From: Halanaerobium kushneri
GTDB lineage: Bacteria > Bacillota > Halanaerobiia > Halanaerobiales > Halanaerobiaceae
DNA: 64,000 nt
Reading direction: 5' to 3'
Assembly: GCF_900156285.1 (NCBI RefSeq)
Contig: NZ_FTNC01000013.1
Location: 16,951 to 80,950 of the forward strand
Positions 63,812 to 64,000 of this stretch are shown one piece after another; position 1 is the stretch's first letter, and each line of letters begins with the position of its first letter. The position numbers and the translations under genes were made by a program. A model generated the notes under the pieces. That model was not told the DNA's origin and did not search any database. It saw only the letters and a program-made list of their open reading frames with translations.

Positions 63812-64000
63812 TAGTGCCCCAACTTCCTTTTTCTAAATCTTTTCAGATGAATTTATTTCTATTATACTTGATTGTGTTAATTATAACTTGATTGTGTTAA
63901 TTATACCTGAATTATTCATAGCAACCACGAAATAAATTGTCAGGCCCAGTATATCAATAATCTATTAAAATATTGTTTTCACCCAGTGGGTGAAAGAGTT
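63812..64000. other. Gene-free right end of the window
   Basis: AT-rich DNA with no supported gene. It holds the tandem repeat at 63861-63905 and a 19-base palindrome at the very edge (63977-63995, arms TTTCACCCA / TGGGTGAAA around one G), which might be an operator for a gene beyond the window. Confidence 0.5.
63861..63905 (-). repeat. Two-copy tandem repeat creating three TATAAT elements
   Basis: The ~20-base unit TATAATTAACACAATCAAG(T) occurs twice in tandem on the minus strand and is followed by a third TATAAT. The three hexamers lie at 63900-63905, 63880-63885 and 63861-63866, spaced 20 and 19 bases. Confidence 0.75.

Noticed and set aside
63977..63995. Palindrome at the right edge as a CRISPR repeat
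   Set aside because: Only one copy is present in the window, with no spacer array and no cas genes.

Overview
The window looks like core chromosome of a low-GC, anaerobic, probably halophilic Firmicute of the Halanaerobium type. The basis is AT-rich DNA, strong AGGAGG-type ribosome binding sites, Clostridia-like gene content (FeFe hydrogenase, PyrR attenuation) and acidic soluble proteins. The two ABC solute-binding proteins (OppA, ModA) have SPase I-type signal peptides with no lipobox cysteine, which fits a diderm envelope. The genus is an inference. I see no insertion sequence, prophage or CRISPR array.

Layout, almost all on the minus strand. 0-5.3 kb: oligopeptide ABC operon oppA-B-C-D-F, with oppF cut by the window edge. 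5.5-15 kb: lytic transglycosylase; a dephospho-CoA kinase fused to methylglyoxal synthase; mutM-polA; htrA with an OmpR-type two-component pair; gpmA. 15-22 kb: a two-gene AddAB-like helicase/nuclease, a DUF368 (PopT) membrane protein, and glyoxalase I. 22.5-35.3 kb: complete de novo UMP synthesis. pyrR-uraA-pyrBCFKDE and carAB are controlled by three PyrR attenuators, and two strong promoters are visible. 35.3-38.8 kb: compact three-subunit NADH-linked FeFe hydrogenase with a possible Rex site. 39-41.5 kb: class V aminotransferase, then a fluoride riboswitch controlling a CPA-family antiporter. 41.7-43.4 kb: modAB without modC, behind a ModE-type operator. 43.6-47 kb: an unknown membrane protein with an odd start codon, tRNA-Thr, DegV, a cold-shock protein and an orphan NuoL/MrpD-like subunit. 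47-54.8 kb: two chemoreceptors and an EAL phosphodiesterase, the EAL-receptor operon behind a c-di-GMP-I riboswitch, plus tRNA-Leu and a BaiN/YhiN-like flavoprotein. 55-64 kb: a baeRF-like protein, a MocR regulator that has lost its PLP lysine, a P-type cation ATPase, a DJ-1/PfpI protein, a DUF2254 membrane protein, an aldo/keto reductase and a weak small ORF.

How the parts connect. The pyrimidine block is one regulon sensing UMP/UTP through PyrR. Two riboswitches tie an antiporter to fluoride and a chemosensory c-di-GMP phosphodiesterase to its own substrate. Several genes for reactive-aldehyde chemistry (methylglyoxal synthase, glyoxalase I, DJ-1-like, aldo/keto reductase) are scattered through the window. 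The strongest observations for follow-up are the CoaE-MgsA fusion with a fully conserved MgsA active site, the fluoride riboswitch starting at the stop codon of the preceding gene, the c-di-GMP feedback operon, the ModE operator before an ATPase-less modAB, and the degenerate MocR protein. UUG start codons chosen by ribosome-binding-site spacing are frequent.
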